From assembly GCA_045807945.1 (NCBI GenBank), contig JBJMGI010000087.1:1-21608 (forward strand): a stretch of DNA of 21,608 bases. Reading direction: 5' to 3'. This document shows positions 7,102 to 14,319 of the stretch, in pieces. The stretch is from CAVQGF01 sp045807945. GTDB lineage: Bacteria; Acidobacteriota; Terriglobia; Terriglobales; Acidobacteriaceae. Each line of letters starts with the position of its first letter. The stretch's first letter is position 1. The notes under the pieces are model-generated. The model saw only the letters and a list, made by a program, of their open reading frames with translations, was not told the DNA's origin and searched no databases. Both the position numbers and the translations under genes were made by a program.

Positions 7102-9042
7102 CTAGAAGTAATGTCGCCAAGAAATGCTCACCAAATGACGCCGGAAGGCGCTGTACACGTTCAAGAAGTCATAGCCGAAGCGGAGCTCGTTTTCCGGCGT
7201 CGCGCGCCACAGCACGTTCGAGCTCGCCGTGGCTGCAAATCCAGGGCTGCTGAAATCGGAGCCGGTCGTCTCCACGTTTTGCACGCCGAGTGTCGTGGAA
7301 GCTCGCCACTCCACTTTTTCTCCGAAGCGCCACGTCGAACCCAAGCCGCCATAGTTCAGAAGGAATCTTGTCGGACTGAAATATCCGCCCACCAGGTTCC
7401 GCGGCGCGGCTCCCGGCAAGAAGTCAGCGTCGTGATCGAACGACATGTAGCTCACACCGTACGAGAGCCGCAGATACGGCTTGTCAGACCGGATCATCTT
7501 GCCAAGATCGAAATCCACGCCGTAACGCCGGTTCGAGTCAACCGCCTCGCCCGTGTAGAGACCATCACTGTAGTGGAACGACGAATCCCAATGTCCGTGC
7601 TGGCTCGAATAGCCGACGCCAATATGTCCAAGGTTCGAACGAACCCGACCAAAGGTCTGACCGGCGATGACGACGCCGCGCGTTGAGATCATCGATTCTT
7701 CCACCGGCCCGCGGTCGAAACCGGCGTCGAACGCCCATGAATTGCTGAAGCGGTAGGTCAGGTCCGCGCCGGCATCCACTTGAGTCGTGTATCCCGGAAA
7801 GTCCTCCACGCCGATCTGCGCGTGCGTGGTTCCTTGCTCGGAAATCTGCGAATCGAGGGCGCCTTGGAAGTACTGCGAGTCGAAGTCGCCCGTCTTCGTG
7901 CTCCAGAATGTCGGCTTGTAACCGAACGTGAAGCGGTTGGAGCTGTTGAGCGGCGTCGAGACCAGCAGCATCGCGCGATCGTAATCGAGATTGCGGCGGT
8001 TGCGTCGTCCGAAATATCCGACCTCCACCCATGTTCCCAGCGCGCGGCTCACCGCTTGACGCAAGTCGCTGGCTTCCGCCGCGCTCCCCGTAGAGATGTC
8101 ATGCAAGATGGAGCGAGCGTACGCGAAGTGCCCCAGCCCGGCTTCCGAGCGCGCCAGCTCCAGCGAGACGCTTGCGTCATCCGGCGCCGCACTCTTTGCC
8201 TGCACCAGCAAGTCGCGCGCCTCGGCGTAGCGGCCCTTCCAGTTCAGGATTTCGGCTCGCCCACGCAGCGCCATCGGATGGTGCGGATCGCTCTTCAGCA
8301 CCTGGTCATACATCACAAGCGCTTCGTCCGAGCGGCCACTCCAGGCAAGCAACTGCGCTTTGCCCACGAGCGCACGCGGATCGTTCGGCTTCGTCTCGAG
8401 CGCGCGCGCAAACATCAACTCCGCCTGAGGACGCGTGTTGTGGTCCCACGAAAGCATCTCTGCGTAACCATCCAGCAGCTCAAGGTTGCGCGGCTCGAGT
8501 GCAAGCCCCTGCTGGTAAAGCTTCCCGGACTCCCCACGGCTCGCGCCGCTCCAGCTCAGGATCTCAGCCAACCGCGAGATCGCGGGCATGAATTTCGGAT
8601 CGCGCTGCACGATGGAGCGCAACGCCTCGACGGCCTGCGCGCGGTGTTCAGAGCCGCGTGCCAAGACGTCAGCGTAGTCGTAAGCGTATTGCGAATTCGC
8701 CGGCTGCAGCTCCGAAGCGTGTTGTAAAAGGGGGAGGGCCTTCGCGCTGCCGTTGTCTGACCAGCTGTAATACATCCCGAGCTGGTGCGTTCGCGCAGCA
8801 TCGTTGGGTTCCACTTCGTTCAAGGTTGCGAGATAGGGGAGGGCATCTCTCCAGTGTCCTACGCCGTCGAGCTGGTCCACGATGTCGGCCAGCGCTTCTT
8901 TATTCTTCGGATCCGATTGCAACACCTGCTGGTCGCGCTGGACGGCGCTAGTCGCGCTGCCTTGCAGCTGCTGATCGTCTCCGCGCGAAAACTGCACGGC
9001 CATGGCAACGATAAGGAATGCGTAGGTCAGTTGGCGGTTCAT
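7102..9042 (-). CDS. TPR-repeat outer-membrane beta-barrel protein, BcsC/PgaA/YaiO-like exporter
   Basis: This 646-residue protein has a signal peptide (about 1-21), then TPR-like helical repeats to about residue 330. Many repeats carry a Trp motif: ILSWSG, MLSWDH, LLAWSG, ILNWKG. From about 337 (TWVEVGYFGRR) the sequence alternates polar and aromatic residues, as in a transmembrane beta barrel, and ends in SWRHYF with the C-terminal Phe used by the BAM machinery. This periplasmic TPR plus barrel layout matches BcsC, PgaA and YaiO-type proteins, which guide and export nascent polysaccharide. Its ATG overlaps the stop of the BcsA-like synthase by 4 bp (ATGA), implying translational coupling and a shared export system. 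It is about half the length of E. coli BcsC, with fewer TPRs. Confidence 0.85.
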   Translation of the reverse strand: MNRQLTYAFLIVAMAVQFSRGDDQQLQGSATSAVQRDQQVLQSDPKNKEALADIVDQLDGVGHWRDALPYLATLNEVEPNDAARTHQLGMYYSWSDNGSAKALPLLQHASELQPANSQYAYDYADVLARGSEHRAQAVEALRSIVQRDPKFMPAISRLAEILSWSGASRGESGKLYQQGLALEPRNLELLDGYAEMLSWDHNTRPQAELMFARALETKPNDPRALVGKAQLLAWSGRSDEALVMYDQVLKSDPHHPMALRGRAEILNWKGRYAEARDLLVQAKSAAPDDASVSLELARSEAGLGHFAYARSILHDISTGSAAEASDLRQAVSRALGTWVEVGYFGRRNRRNLDYDRAMLLVSTPLNSSNRFTFGYKPTFWSTKTGDFDSQYFQGALDSQISEQGTTHAQIGVEDFPGYTTQVDAGADLTYRFSNSWAFDAGFDRGPVEESMISTRGVVIAGQTFGRVRSNLGHIGVGYSSQHGHWDSSFHYSDGLYTGEAVDSNRRYGVDFDLGKMIRSDKPYLRLSYGVSYMSFDHDADFLPGAAPRNLVGGYFSPTRFLLNYGGLGSTWRFGEKVEWRASTTLGVQNVETTGSDFSSPGFAATASSNVLWRATPENELRFGYDFLNVYSAFRRHLVSISWRHYF

Positions 9043-11048
9043 GCTTCCACCACCTCCGCCGTATGAGCGCCAGGTTCAGGATGCGCCTCAACGTTCTGCG
9101 TCGAGTGCGTCAGCCTCAATAGCGTGCCCTCGCGCGGCGCGATCTCGAAGAACAAGTATTTCGATATCTCGTCCTGGTCCGTGGCCGCGATCTGGTCGAA
9201 GCGGATCCCATTGGAATACCGAGTGACGTTGTTAAAGGTGTAAGGTTGGTTGCGCATCACTTTTCCCACGGCGCGGATCGTACGCGCCGGCAGATCAAGC
9301 TCAAGGTCGAGCGTGCTGCCATCTGCAAACGGCTTGTCCGTCGTGATCGAGACACCGGTGCGGTTCAGGTTGCGCGCGTAATTTTCTGTCATGCCGCTTC
9401 CGTTCATGCCGCTTCCGCTCATCCGGTATCGGAGTGTCAGGTCGAGCCGCGCCGGCCAGCGGTAGGTCTGGCGGTATTCTTTGCGCTTGAACGCGCGGAA
9501 GATCAGCGGAAGCACCAGCGCGATGTAGAAGCACGACCAGAACAGGTTGATGGTGAGCGCCCAGAATTCGTAACCACCCGGCGGGGTCGCCATGATGCGC
9601 CTGAAGCCGACCAGAGTGGCCAACCCGAGGATGCTCACGATGAATAGCTGCAGGAACACGTCTTCCCAAGCGGCAGCATTGGAGCGAGTCTTCGGAGTCA
9701 CGCGGAACTTGTTGCCTCCGCCGAACAGGCCGACGATGCTCTCCATCATCACGCGCATCTTCAAAATGTTGAATTGTTCGCTGTAGATGAAGCTGCGGAA
9801 GCCGCCTTGCAACATCACCGACGAAAAAGTATTCAGCACGAAATATGGCCCGAAGAATTTGACGAACGTTGCCGGGTCAGTCAGCAGCGGGAAGACTCCG
9901 GTGAGCAGGCACACGGTCGGCGTCAGAGTATAGAGCAGCTTCTGATAACTCATCCAATAAAAGTAGAAGGATGCGAAGTAACAGATGCGCTGCCCCAGTT
10001 TCATTCCGGGACCAAAGACCGGGTTCTCTTTACGCAGGACCTGCATCGCGCCCTGTCCCCAGCGTTGCCATTGCGTAGCGAATGCGACGAACGTCTGTGG
10101 AGCGAGTCCGCGCGCCAGCGTTCGGTTCTGATACAGCACGCGCCACCCGTTCTTCTGCAGCTTGATGCCGGTGTGCATGTCCTCGGTGATGGTGCCGGTC
10201 GCAAACCCACCGATGTCATCGAGCGCGCTGCGGCGAATCATCGCCGGGCTTCCGCAGTAGAACGCCGCGTTCCAGTGGTCTTTGCCCGGCTGGATCACGT
10301 TGAAGAACAGCTCCTGCTGCTGCCATCCGTAACCCTTCTTCACGTTCAGCAAGTGCTGGAAGCTGTCGAGGTTGTAGAAATCCTGATGCGTCTGCACGAT
10401 GGCGACGTCCTGATCAGCGAAGAAGCCGACCAACTCGTCGATAAATTCGGGGGAGGGCACGTGGTCGGCGTCGAGCGTAACGATGAACTCGCCTTGCGTC
10501 AGGCGCAGCGCATTGTTCAAGTTGCCCGCCTTCGCGTGGTCACGCTCTTCCCGCGCGATGTAATCGGCTCCCAGTTCTTTGCACAAAGCCGAAACGCTCT
10601 CGCGGCAACCGTCGTCGAGCACGTAAGTCTTGTGCGGATAGCGCACGTTCAGCGCGCACACAATGGTCTCGCGCAGCAGCTCGACCGGCTCGTTGTACGT
10701 GGCGATGTAGATATCCACCGTCGGCCATTGCAGTGGAGCGGGCGTGGCGTATCGTGTCGGAGTCCAGGCGATAAAGTAAAACAGGCACGCTTCCAGAAAG
10801 TTCAACATCTCGGCGACCAGGAAAACCCAGAAGAAGATCTTCGCCAGCGGGTTCATCGTGTGGACGAGGCGCCAGGCGAAATAGCGCACCGTCGAGATGA
10901 GCGCCAGCACCACGGCAAGGCGCACGACCGCCAGCCGGATCTCAAGCAGTGGCGTAGGCCTGAGTGATTTGATCTTGATGGATGGAGCTGCCGCGGCTCG
11001 CGCTACGCCGGTTCCTGTCTGACCGCCCAAAATTCCCCTCCGTAACAT
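9039..11048 (-). CDS. BcsA-like membrane polysaccharide synthase (GT2) with PilZ domain
   Basis: From ATG 11048 this is a 669-residue processive GT2 synthase. It has two N-terminal helices, a glycosyltransferase core with ATYNEP, VLDDG (DD 145-146), the metal motif DADH (193-196), TED (288-290) and QWQRW (326-330, the QxxRW motif), several helices forming a translocation channel, and a C-terminal PilZ domain. The PilZ c-di-GMP arm RxxxR is present (RWPAR, 530-534), but the second motif reads NLNRTG (560-565) instead of [D/N]xSxxG. Cellulose synthase BcsA is the best-known relative; no BcsB is present, so the polymer may be different. Start choice is open: the frame extends to a TTG at 11090, and a TTG near 11030 has the best Shine-Dalgarno (GGAGG). 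Its TGA overlaps the exporter start by 4 bp. Confidence 0.88.
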   Translation of the reverse strand: MLRRGILGGQTGTGVARAAAAPSIKIKSLRPTPLLEIRLAVVRLAVVLALISTVRYFAWRLVHTMNPLAKIFFWVFLVAEMLNFLEACLFYFIAWTPTRYATPAPLQWPTVDIYIATYNEPVELLRETIVCALNVRYPHKTYVLDDGCRESVSALCKELGADYIAREERDHAKAGNLNNALRLTQGEFIVTLDADHVPSPEFIDELVGFFADQDVAIVQTHQDFYNLDSFQHLLNVKKGYGWQQQELFFNVIQPGKDHWNAAFYCGSPAMIRRSALDDIGGFATGTITEDMHTGIKLQKNGWRVLYQNRTLARGLAPQTFVAFATQWQRWGQGAMQVLRKENPVFGPGMKLGQRICYFASFYFYWMSYQKLLYTLTPTVCLLTGVFPLLTDPATFVKFFGPYFVLNTFSSVMLQGGFRSFIYSEQFNILKMRVMMESIVGLFGGGNKFRVTPKTRSNAAAWEDVFLQLFIVSILGLATLVGFRRIMATPPGGYEFWALTINLFWSCFYIALVLPLIFRAFKRKEYRQTYRWPARLDLTLRYRMSGSGMNGSGMTENYARNLNRTGVSITTDKPFADGSTLDLELDLPARTIRAVGKVMRNQPYTFNNVTRYSNGIRFDQIAATDQDEISKYLFFEIAPREGTLLRLTHSTQNVEAHPEPGAHTAEVVEA
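9390..9419 (-). repeat. tandem 15-bp duplication inside the PilZ-domain coding sequence
   Basis: Two adjacent 15-bp units (9390-9404 and 9405-9419) match at 14 of 15 positions. On the coding strand they give [S/N]GSGM twice, between the RxxxR arm and the NxNxxG motif of the PilZ domain. The unit keeps frame and lengthens a Gly/Ser-rich loop. Confidence 0.85.
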
Positions 11049-11160
11049 GGCCGTGACGATCGCCGGGCGAGGGAGCGCGGTGAGGGTCAACGGGTCTCGT
11101 GTACACAGGCTTCAGCAATGGGCAGCGGCATCCGCCGTTGCTCCAATTGATTGCTTCCAC

Positions 11161-11182
11161 CCTCTTGGGGGAGAGGTTTTTT
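11161..11182 (+). terminator. plus-strand terminator-like hairpin
   Basis: CCTCT (11161-11165) pairs with AGAGG (11172-11176) around TGGGGG, followed directly by six T (11177-11182). This has the form of an intrinsic terminator for plus-strand transcription. There is no plus-strand gene just upstream, only the BcsA-like gene on the opposite strand, so any terminated RNA would be antisense or small. The 5-bp stem is short. Confidence 0.35.
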
Positions 11183-11187
11183 GCATC

Positions 11188-11237
11188 ACCAGAAAGCCAG
11201 CAAACAAGGCTGTCGCCGGGCCAGAGGCCTTCCTGGT
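11188..11237 (-). promoter_or_regulatory. candidate structured leader RNA (three-way junction) of the BcsA-like operon
   Basis: In minus-strand RNA, ACCAGGAA (11237-11230) pairs with UUUCUGGU (11195-11188) to close a stem of 8 bp, extended by 3 more pairs past one mismatch. Inside are two hairpins: GGCC-UCU-GGCC (11229-11219) and CAGC-(7 nt)-GCUG (11212-11198). Two closing-stem positions (11193/11232 and 11185/11240) are G-U pairs in minus-strand RNA but A-C mismatches in plus-strand RNA, which favours minus-strand transcription. The fold sits about 140 nt upstream of the BcsA-like ATG. I looked for the c-di-GMP-I core and did not find it. A chance fold cannot be excluded. Confidence 0.4.
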
Positions 11238-11420
11238 CACGTTTTGTTCTACTTTGGGGGGTGTAAAAAGAGTACCCCGAGAGCTCGGAATTGGCAAGAC
11301 ACTCTGGTAACCGCCGTTGATCTTGCCCCGATTTGGGACCCGCTCATCTCCGCAGTCCTGCAAAAGCCGTGCAAACAACATGTTGGGATGCCCGCGCCAA
11401 CTTCCGCCACACCTGCGCGA

Positions 11421-12191
11421 CTACCGCATGTGCTCCATCTGTTCGTGCTGCGGCTCCATCGAAAACTGCTTCTCCAGCGTCGCCTCATACGGATACACAT
11501 GCAGCATCCATCCAAAAACCTGCGGGATGAATTTCCCACCAGCGGCTTCGCATGCCTCTTGCGTTGAGATCGAGCCCATCATCCCGAACTGTGAATCCTT
11601 TTTGAAGATTTCCTGCCGCTTGTCGCGGGGAGGCCAGCAGAAGTTCACGTGGGCATGCCATTGCGCCACGCTCAGCGGCACGCGCTTATCAAGATCTTCT
11701 TCCGTCAGCCGCTTCGGCGCCGTGTACATCGCGCCCACAAGTTTGTAGGAGCTGCCATCCACTTCGTAGAGCAGCGAAGTCGGATGCGCTGCATTGAAGC
11801 CGAACGCACTCTGCACAGCGTAGGAATTATTGGTGAAATGCTTCATCTTGCTCGGCACATTCGGCAGGAAGATCTTGTATCCGTCCGCGAGCGCTGCTTT
11901 GTAATCTTTGTACTTGTCGAGCGCCTCACGTGTCGTCGCCACCGTGCGCGCCGCGCGATCTTTGTCCGCCTGTGTCGCCGGGCGAAGCTGGGTCATCTTC
12001 ATGTGCGGCCCCATATCCAGATGGTGGTGCGACATCTGCTCGCTCGCAGCCGAGGTGGTGGGCTCAGCCTCCGCATGCTTCGTATCAGCGTCGCCGGGCA
12101 TAGTCATCGCCCCGTGATCATGCTGCATCTGCGCCCATAAGCCGACGCCCAGCGCGCATACCAGCCCCATCCTTATTAATAGGTCTCGCAT
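11421..12191 (-). CDS. secreted His/Met-rich conserved hypothetical protein
   Basis: ATG 12191 is chosen over an upstream ATG at 12270-12272 because it begins a clear signal peptide (MRDLLIRMGLVCALGVGLWA) and has GGGGGCAGAAG just upstream. The 256-residue product is rich in His and Met at residues 22-66 (QMQHDHGAM, SHHHLDMGPHMKM), repeated at the C-terminus (PQHEQMEHMR). The central region includes KIFLPNVPSKMKHFTN and QWHAHVNFCWPP, with H179, H181 and C185 as possible metal ligands. I do not recognise a named family. Met/His clusters like these occur in periplasmic copper-binding proteins, so metal binding is a reasonable guess only. It is divergent from a Spy/CpxP-like gene, and the two may share a regulatory region. 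Confidence 0.75.
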   Translation of the reverse strand: MRDLLIRMGLVCALGVGLWAQMQHDHGAMTMPGDADTKHAEAEPTTSAASEQMSHHHLDMGPHMKMTQLRPATQADKDRAARTVATTREALDKYKDYKAALADGYKIFLPNVPSKMKHFTNNSYAVQSAFGFNAAHPTSLLYEVDGSSYKLVGAMYTAPKRLTEEDLDKRVPLSVAQWHAHVNFCWPPRDKRQEIFKKDSQFGMMGSISTQEACEAAGGKFIPQVFGWMLHVYPYEATLEKQFSMEPQHEQMEHMR

Positions 12192-12385
12192 CTTCTGCCC
12201 CCGAGCAGCTTCAACCCTGCCGACACCAGCAAGTTCTGGGGACCGAAATAACCCCACGTAGAGGCGCGGCATGCCGCATCTCCGGCCTCCGGCCTCCTGC
12301 GTCCTGCCTTCTGCCTTTGGCGCTACTTTTGCCAGCTTTTCGGGTTCATATTATCGTTGTGAAAGAACATCACCCAGGAGATTTC
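12192..12385. promoter_or_regulatory. divergent intergenic region
   Basis: These 194 bp separate the minus-strand His/Met-rich gene from the plus-strand Spy-like gene and must contain both promoters. The region also holds a heptanucleotide repeat at 12282-12316. An AT-rich stretch near 12340-12360 (CATATTAT) could include a plus-strand -10, but spacing to a -35 is not convincing. Confidence 0.4.
12282..12316. repeat. heptanucleotide tandem repeat, five degenerate units
   Basis: Five consecutive 7-mers read CCGGCCT, CCGGCCT, CCTGCGT, CCTGCCT and TCTGCCT, fitting a YCKGCST consensus. The run lies between divergent genes and outside the preferred reading frames. Short heptamer tandem repeats of this kind occur in some bacterial genomes and can vary in copy number by slippage. 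Confidence 0.75.
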
Positions 12386-12913
12386 ATGGATACCAAGCAT
12401 CCATTCTTCGGCAGCCGTATTCTCGCTGCGCTTGCCACTTTTGCGCTGACCGCCGGAACCGTGGCCTTTGCGCAGCAGAGCACTGCGACCCCTTCTACCA
12501 GCGAGCAGTCCGCGCAGTCCTCAACCACCAGCTCGAAGCCGAGCAAGGCCGAGCGAAAAGCTCGTCACAAAGAGCGCAAAGAAAAGATGGCCAAGGAACT
12601 TGGCCTGACCGCCGACCAAAAAACCAAACTCAAGGCGATCCAGCAGGACCAGCGCAAGCAGGCGAAGGCCCTCAAGGCCGACACTTCGCTCAGCCAGGAC
12701 CAGAAGGTCGCAAAGCTGAAGGAACTCCGCCAGTCGGGTATGGAAAAGCGCGACGCCATCCTCACTGCCGAACAGCGCGAAAAGCTGCAGCACCTGCGTT
12801 CTGAGAACGAGGAGAACGAAGGTGGTGAGCACCACCACCGTCACGGAAAAACAGGTACGAGCATGCCGGCTCCGGCGCCTGAACAGGCCCCGCAGACCCA
12901 GCCGACCAAGTAA
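12386..12913 (+). CDS. Spy/CpxP-like periplasmic protein with LTxxQ motifs
   Basis: ATG 12386 has an excellent AGGAG with 6-nt spacing; earlier in-frame starts lack both this and a signal peptide. The 175-residue product has a signal peptide (1-29, ending TVAFA), a Ser/Thr/Gln-rich linker, and a highly charged helical region (about 52-145). Two LTxxQ-type motifs are present: LTADQKTKLKAI (74-85) and LTAEQREKLQHL (126-137). Paired LTxxQ motifs in a small helical periplasmic protein are typical of the Spy/CpxP family, which chaperones proteins or senses envelope and metal stress. A His cluster (HHHRH, 149-153) and a Pro-rich tail follow, which might bind metal. It ends 14 nt before a strong terminator, so it is probably monocistronic. 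Confidence 0.85.
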   Translation: MDTKHPFFGSRILAALATFALTAGTVAFAQQSTATPSTSEQSAQSSTTSSKPSKAERKARHKERKEKMAKELGLTADQKTKLKAIQQDQRKQAKALKADTSLSQDQKVAKLKELRQSGMEKRDAILTAEQREKLQHLRSENEENEGGEHHHRHGKTGTSMPAPAPEQAPQTQPTK

Positions 12914-12927
12914 GGATTCTCCTTCAC

Positions 12928-12959
12928 AAGGGCGCGAGCAATCGCGCCCTTATTTTTTT
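12928..12959 (+). terminator. intrinsic terminator of the Spy-like gene
   Basis: AAGGGCGCGA (12928-12937) and TCGCGCCCTT (12942-12951) form a perfect 10-bp stem closed by a GCAA tetraloop, followed by A and a T7 run. This is a canonical Rho-independent terminator for plus-strand transcripts. It overlaps the stop codon (12950-12952) and the final Lys-Lys codons of the convergent hemG; the T-run on one strand is the AAA AAA of hemG on the other. Confidence 0.93.
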
Positions 12960-14314
12960 CCCATCACCTTGAGCGCAGCATCGCGTCCGCTGCGGATGCA
13001 ATCCGGCACGCCGATACCACCATACGCATTACCCGCGAGTCCGAGCGTCGGCATCTCCGCAAGCTGCCGCCGGATGATCTCCAACCGCCGCAGATGGCCC
13101 ACCTCGTATTGCGCCATCGCTACCGGCCAGCGGAACACGCGCACTGCAACCGGCTCTTCGCGGATGTTTAGGATCTCCAGCAGCTCGCGTTTTCCTATGG
13201 CTGATATTTCCTCGTCGCTCAACCGCAGAACAGCTTCATCTCCGGTTCCACCCAAAAACATCCGGATCAATGCCCCGCCGCTGGGAACGCGTCCATCGAA
13301 TTTTTCGTGAACAAAAGTGATTGCGCGCACGCGCCGGTTTTCTGTCCGTGGAACCAATACGCCGAAGCCCGGCGGCAATTTTGGTGCGCGCGTTTGCGCA
13401 TATGCGAATTGGACGATCACGCTTGAGCTGTACCGAATCGCTCTCAGCTGTCCCGCGATTTCGGGCGCCGTGGATTGCAGCAGATTGCCCGCGTTCGGCG
13501 CTGGCAAAGCGATTACCAGTGCATCGAAGTCGCTTGCAGCATCGTTCACCCGTACCTTCCACGTCTCTCCTCGGGTGATCTCCCGCACTTCGCACTTCCT
13601 CATAAGCGACGATGGCGGAAGCTTCCTGACAAGCCCATCCACCACAGCTTGCATCCCCCCACGAAGACTGGTGAAGATCGCAGGCCGCGCGCCCGAACTA
13701 TTTTTTCTCGCCGTCATCATCCCGCGGATCAGGCTCCCACGCTCCGATTCCATCTTCACCATCCGCGGCAACACTGCTTGTGCGCTCAGCTCGCGCGGAT
13801 GCCCGCCGTAAACCCCTGCGAGCAGCGGCTCGGCCAGCCGCTCGACAATTTGCTCCCCGAAATGTCTGCTGACGAAATCCGCAATCGATTCGTCCTCGTC
13901 GTTTTTCTTGCGCGCACCCGCGAGCCACTCGCGCATGCACCCGATTTTCGATTTCAGCGGGAATAGAGGCGAGAAAAACGTCGCTGCGGGATCGGTCGGA
14001 ACAAAAAACTGCAGTCCATCAGGCAACGTAACCAGTTTCTTTCCCAACAGAACGTAAGTCTTGCGCCGGGAATCATTGGAGCCGATCAAATCGCCATCGA
14101 GACCAAGTTCACTGCACAGCTCGCGGGCCGCAGATTTTTCGCTCAGCCACGAATCCGGCCCGGCCTCCATCAGGAAATCGCCGACGCGCTCCGTCCGGAT
14201 CACCCCTCCTAAGCGCTCGCTGCTTTCAAACAGCGTGAACTCGGCGCCTGATTTATGCAGCTCGTACGCTGCACTGAGCCCCGCGATCCCGCCGCCGACA
14301 ACCGCAACCTTCAC
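12950..14314 (-). CDS. hemG: protoporphyrinogen/coproporphyrinogen oxidase, HemY (CgoX) type
   Basis: This 454-residue FAD enzyme has the N-terminal dinucleotide motif VAVVGGGIAGLSAAYEL (3-19), then LGGVIRTERVGDFLMEAGPDS and LLAGVYGG in the middle. The C-terminal FAD motif is LAGNAYGGIGVPDCIRSG. This is the oxygen-dependent HemG/HemY family that oxidises protoporphyrinogen IX or coproporphyrinogen III. The start is GTG 14314: a perfect GGAGG lies 5 nt upstream and FAD motif 1 follows at residue 3. An upstream in-frame GTG at 14344 lies inside the inverted repeat of the neighbouring cassette and has no such site. It is the last of the hemE-hemH-hemG cluster, separated from hemH by the GxxExxY cassette. 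Its stop sits inside the terminator of the convergent Spy-like gene. Confidence 0.93.
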   Translation of the reverse strand: MKVAVVGGGIAGLSAAYELHKSGAEFTLFESSERLGGVIRTERVGDFLMEAGPDSWLSEKSAARELCSELGLDGDLIGSNDSRRKTYVLLGKKLVTLPDGLQFFVPTDPAATFFSPLFPLKSKIGCMREWLAGARKKNDEDESIADFVSRHFGEQIVERLAEPLLAGVYGGHPRELSAQAVLPRMVKMESERGSLIRGMMTARKNSSGARPAIFTSLRGGMQAVVDGLVRKLPPSSLMRKCEVREITRGETWKVRVNDAASDFDALVIALPAPNAGNLLQSTAPEIAGQLRAIRYSSSVIVQFAYAQTRAPKLPPGFGVLVPRTENRRVRAITFVHEKFDGRVPSGGALIRMFLGGTGDEAVLRLSDEEISAIGKRELLEILNIREEPVAVRVFRWPVAMAQYEVGHLRRLEIIRRQLAEMPTLGLAGNAYGGIGVPDCIRSGRDAALKVMGKK

Positions 14315-14319
14315 CGCCG

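Larger units (their letters stand above)
11049..11420. other. non-coding region upstream of the BcsA-like operon
   Basis: This stretch of about 370 bp holds no convincing gene. Read on the minus strand, it is the leader or promoter region of the BcsA-like operon and the 3' flank of the His/Met-rich gene. It contains a three-way-junction fold (11188-11237), a GGGGT/ACCCC hairpin (11258-11262 with 11274-11278), a short CCGA/TCGG hairpin near 11277-11288, and a plus-strand terminator-like hairpin with a T6 tail (11161-11182). No confident promoter boxes were placed. Confidence 0.6.

Noticed and set aside
6538..7686. Long plus-strand open frame across the GT-C and TPR/barrel genes
   Set aside because: Low-complexity Arg/Pro-rich translation, antisense to two convincing genes; an effect of high GC.
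7780..8727. 315-codon plus-strand open frame antisense to the TPR/barrel gene
   Set aside because: Composition is Arg/Val/Gln-rich mirror sequence of TPR codons; no plausible start signal.
9774..10967. 397-codon plus-strand open frame antisense to the BcsA-like gene
   Set aside because: The opposite strand carries all synthase motifs (DD, DAD, TED, QxxRW). The antisense translation shows no domain or signal.
11100..11330. c-di-GMP-I (GEMM) riboswitch upstream of the BcsA-like gene
   Set aside because: Expected from context, but the conserved core with its tetraloop and receptor was not found by eye on either strand. The fold present is different.
11112..11381. Small minus-strand open frame (89 codons) in the BcsA leader
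   Set aside because: Its start context is weak and the sequence is better explained by RNA stems. No recognisable protein features. A leader peptide cannot be fully excluded.
12317..12385. Earlier ATG for the Spy-like protein
   Set aside because: It has no Shine-Dalgarno and would bury the signal peptide; ATG 12386 has AGGAG at good spacing.
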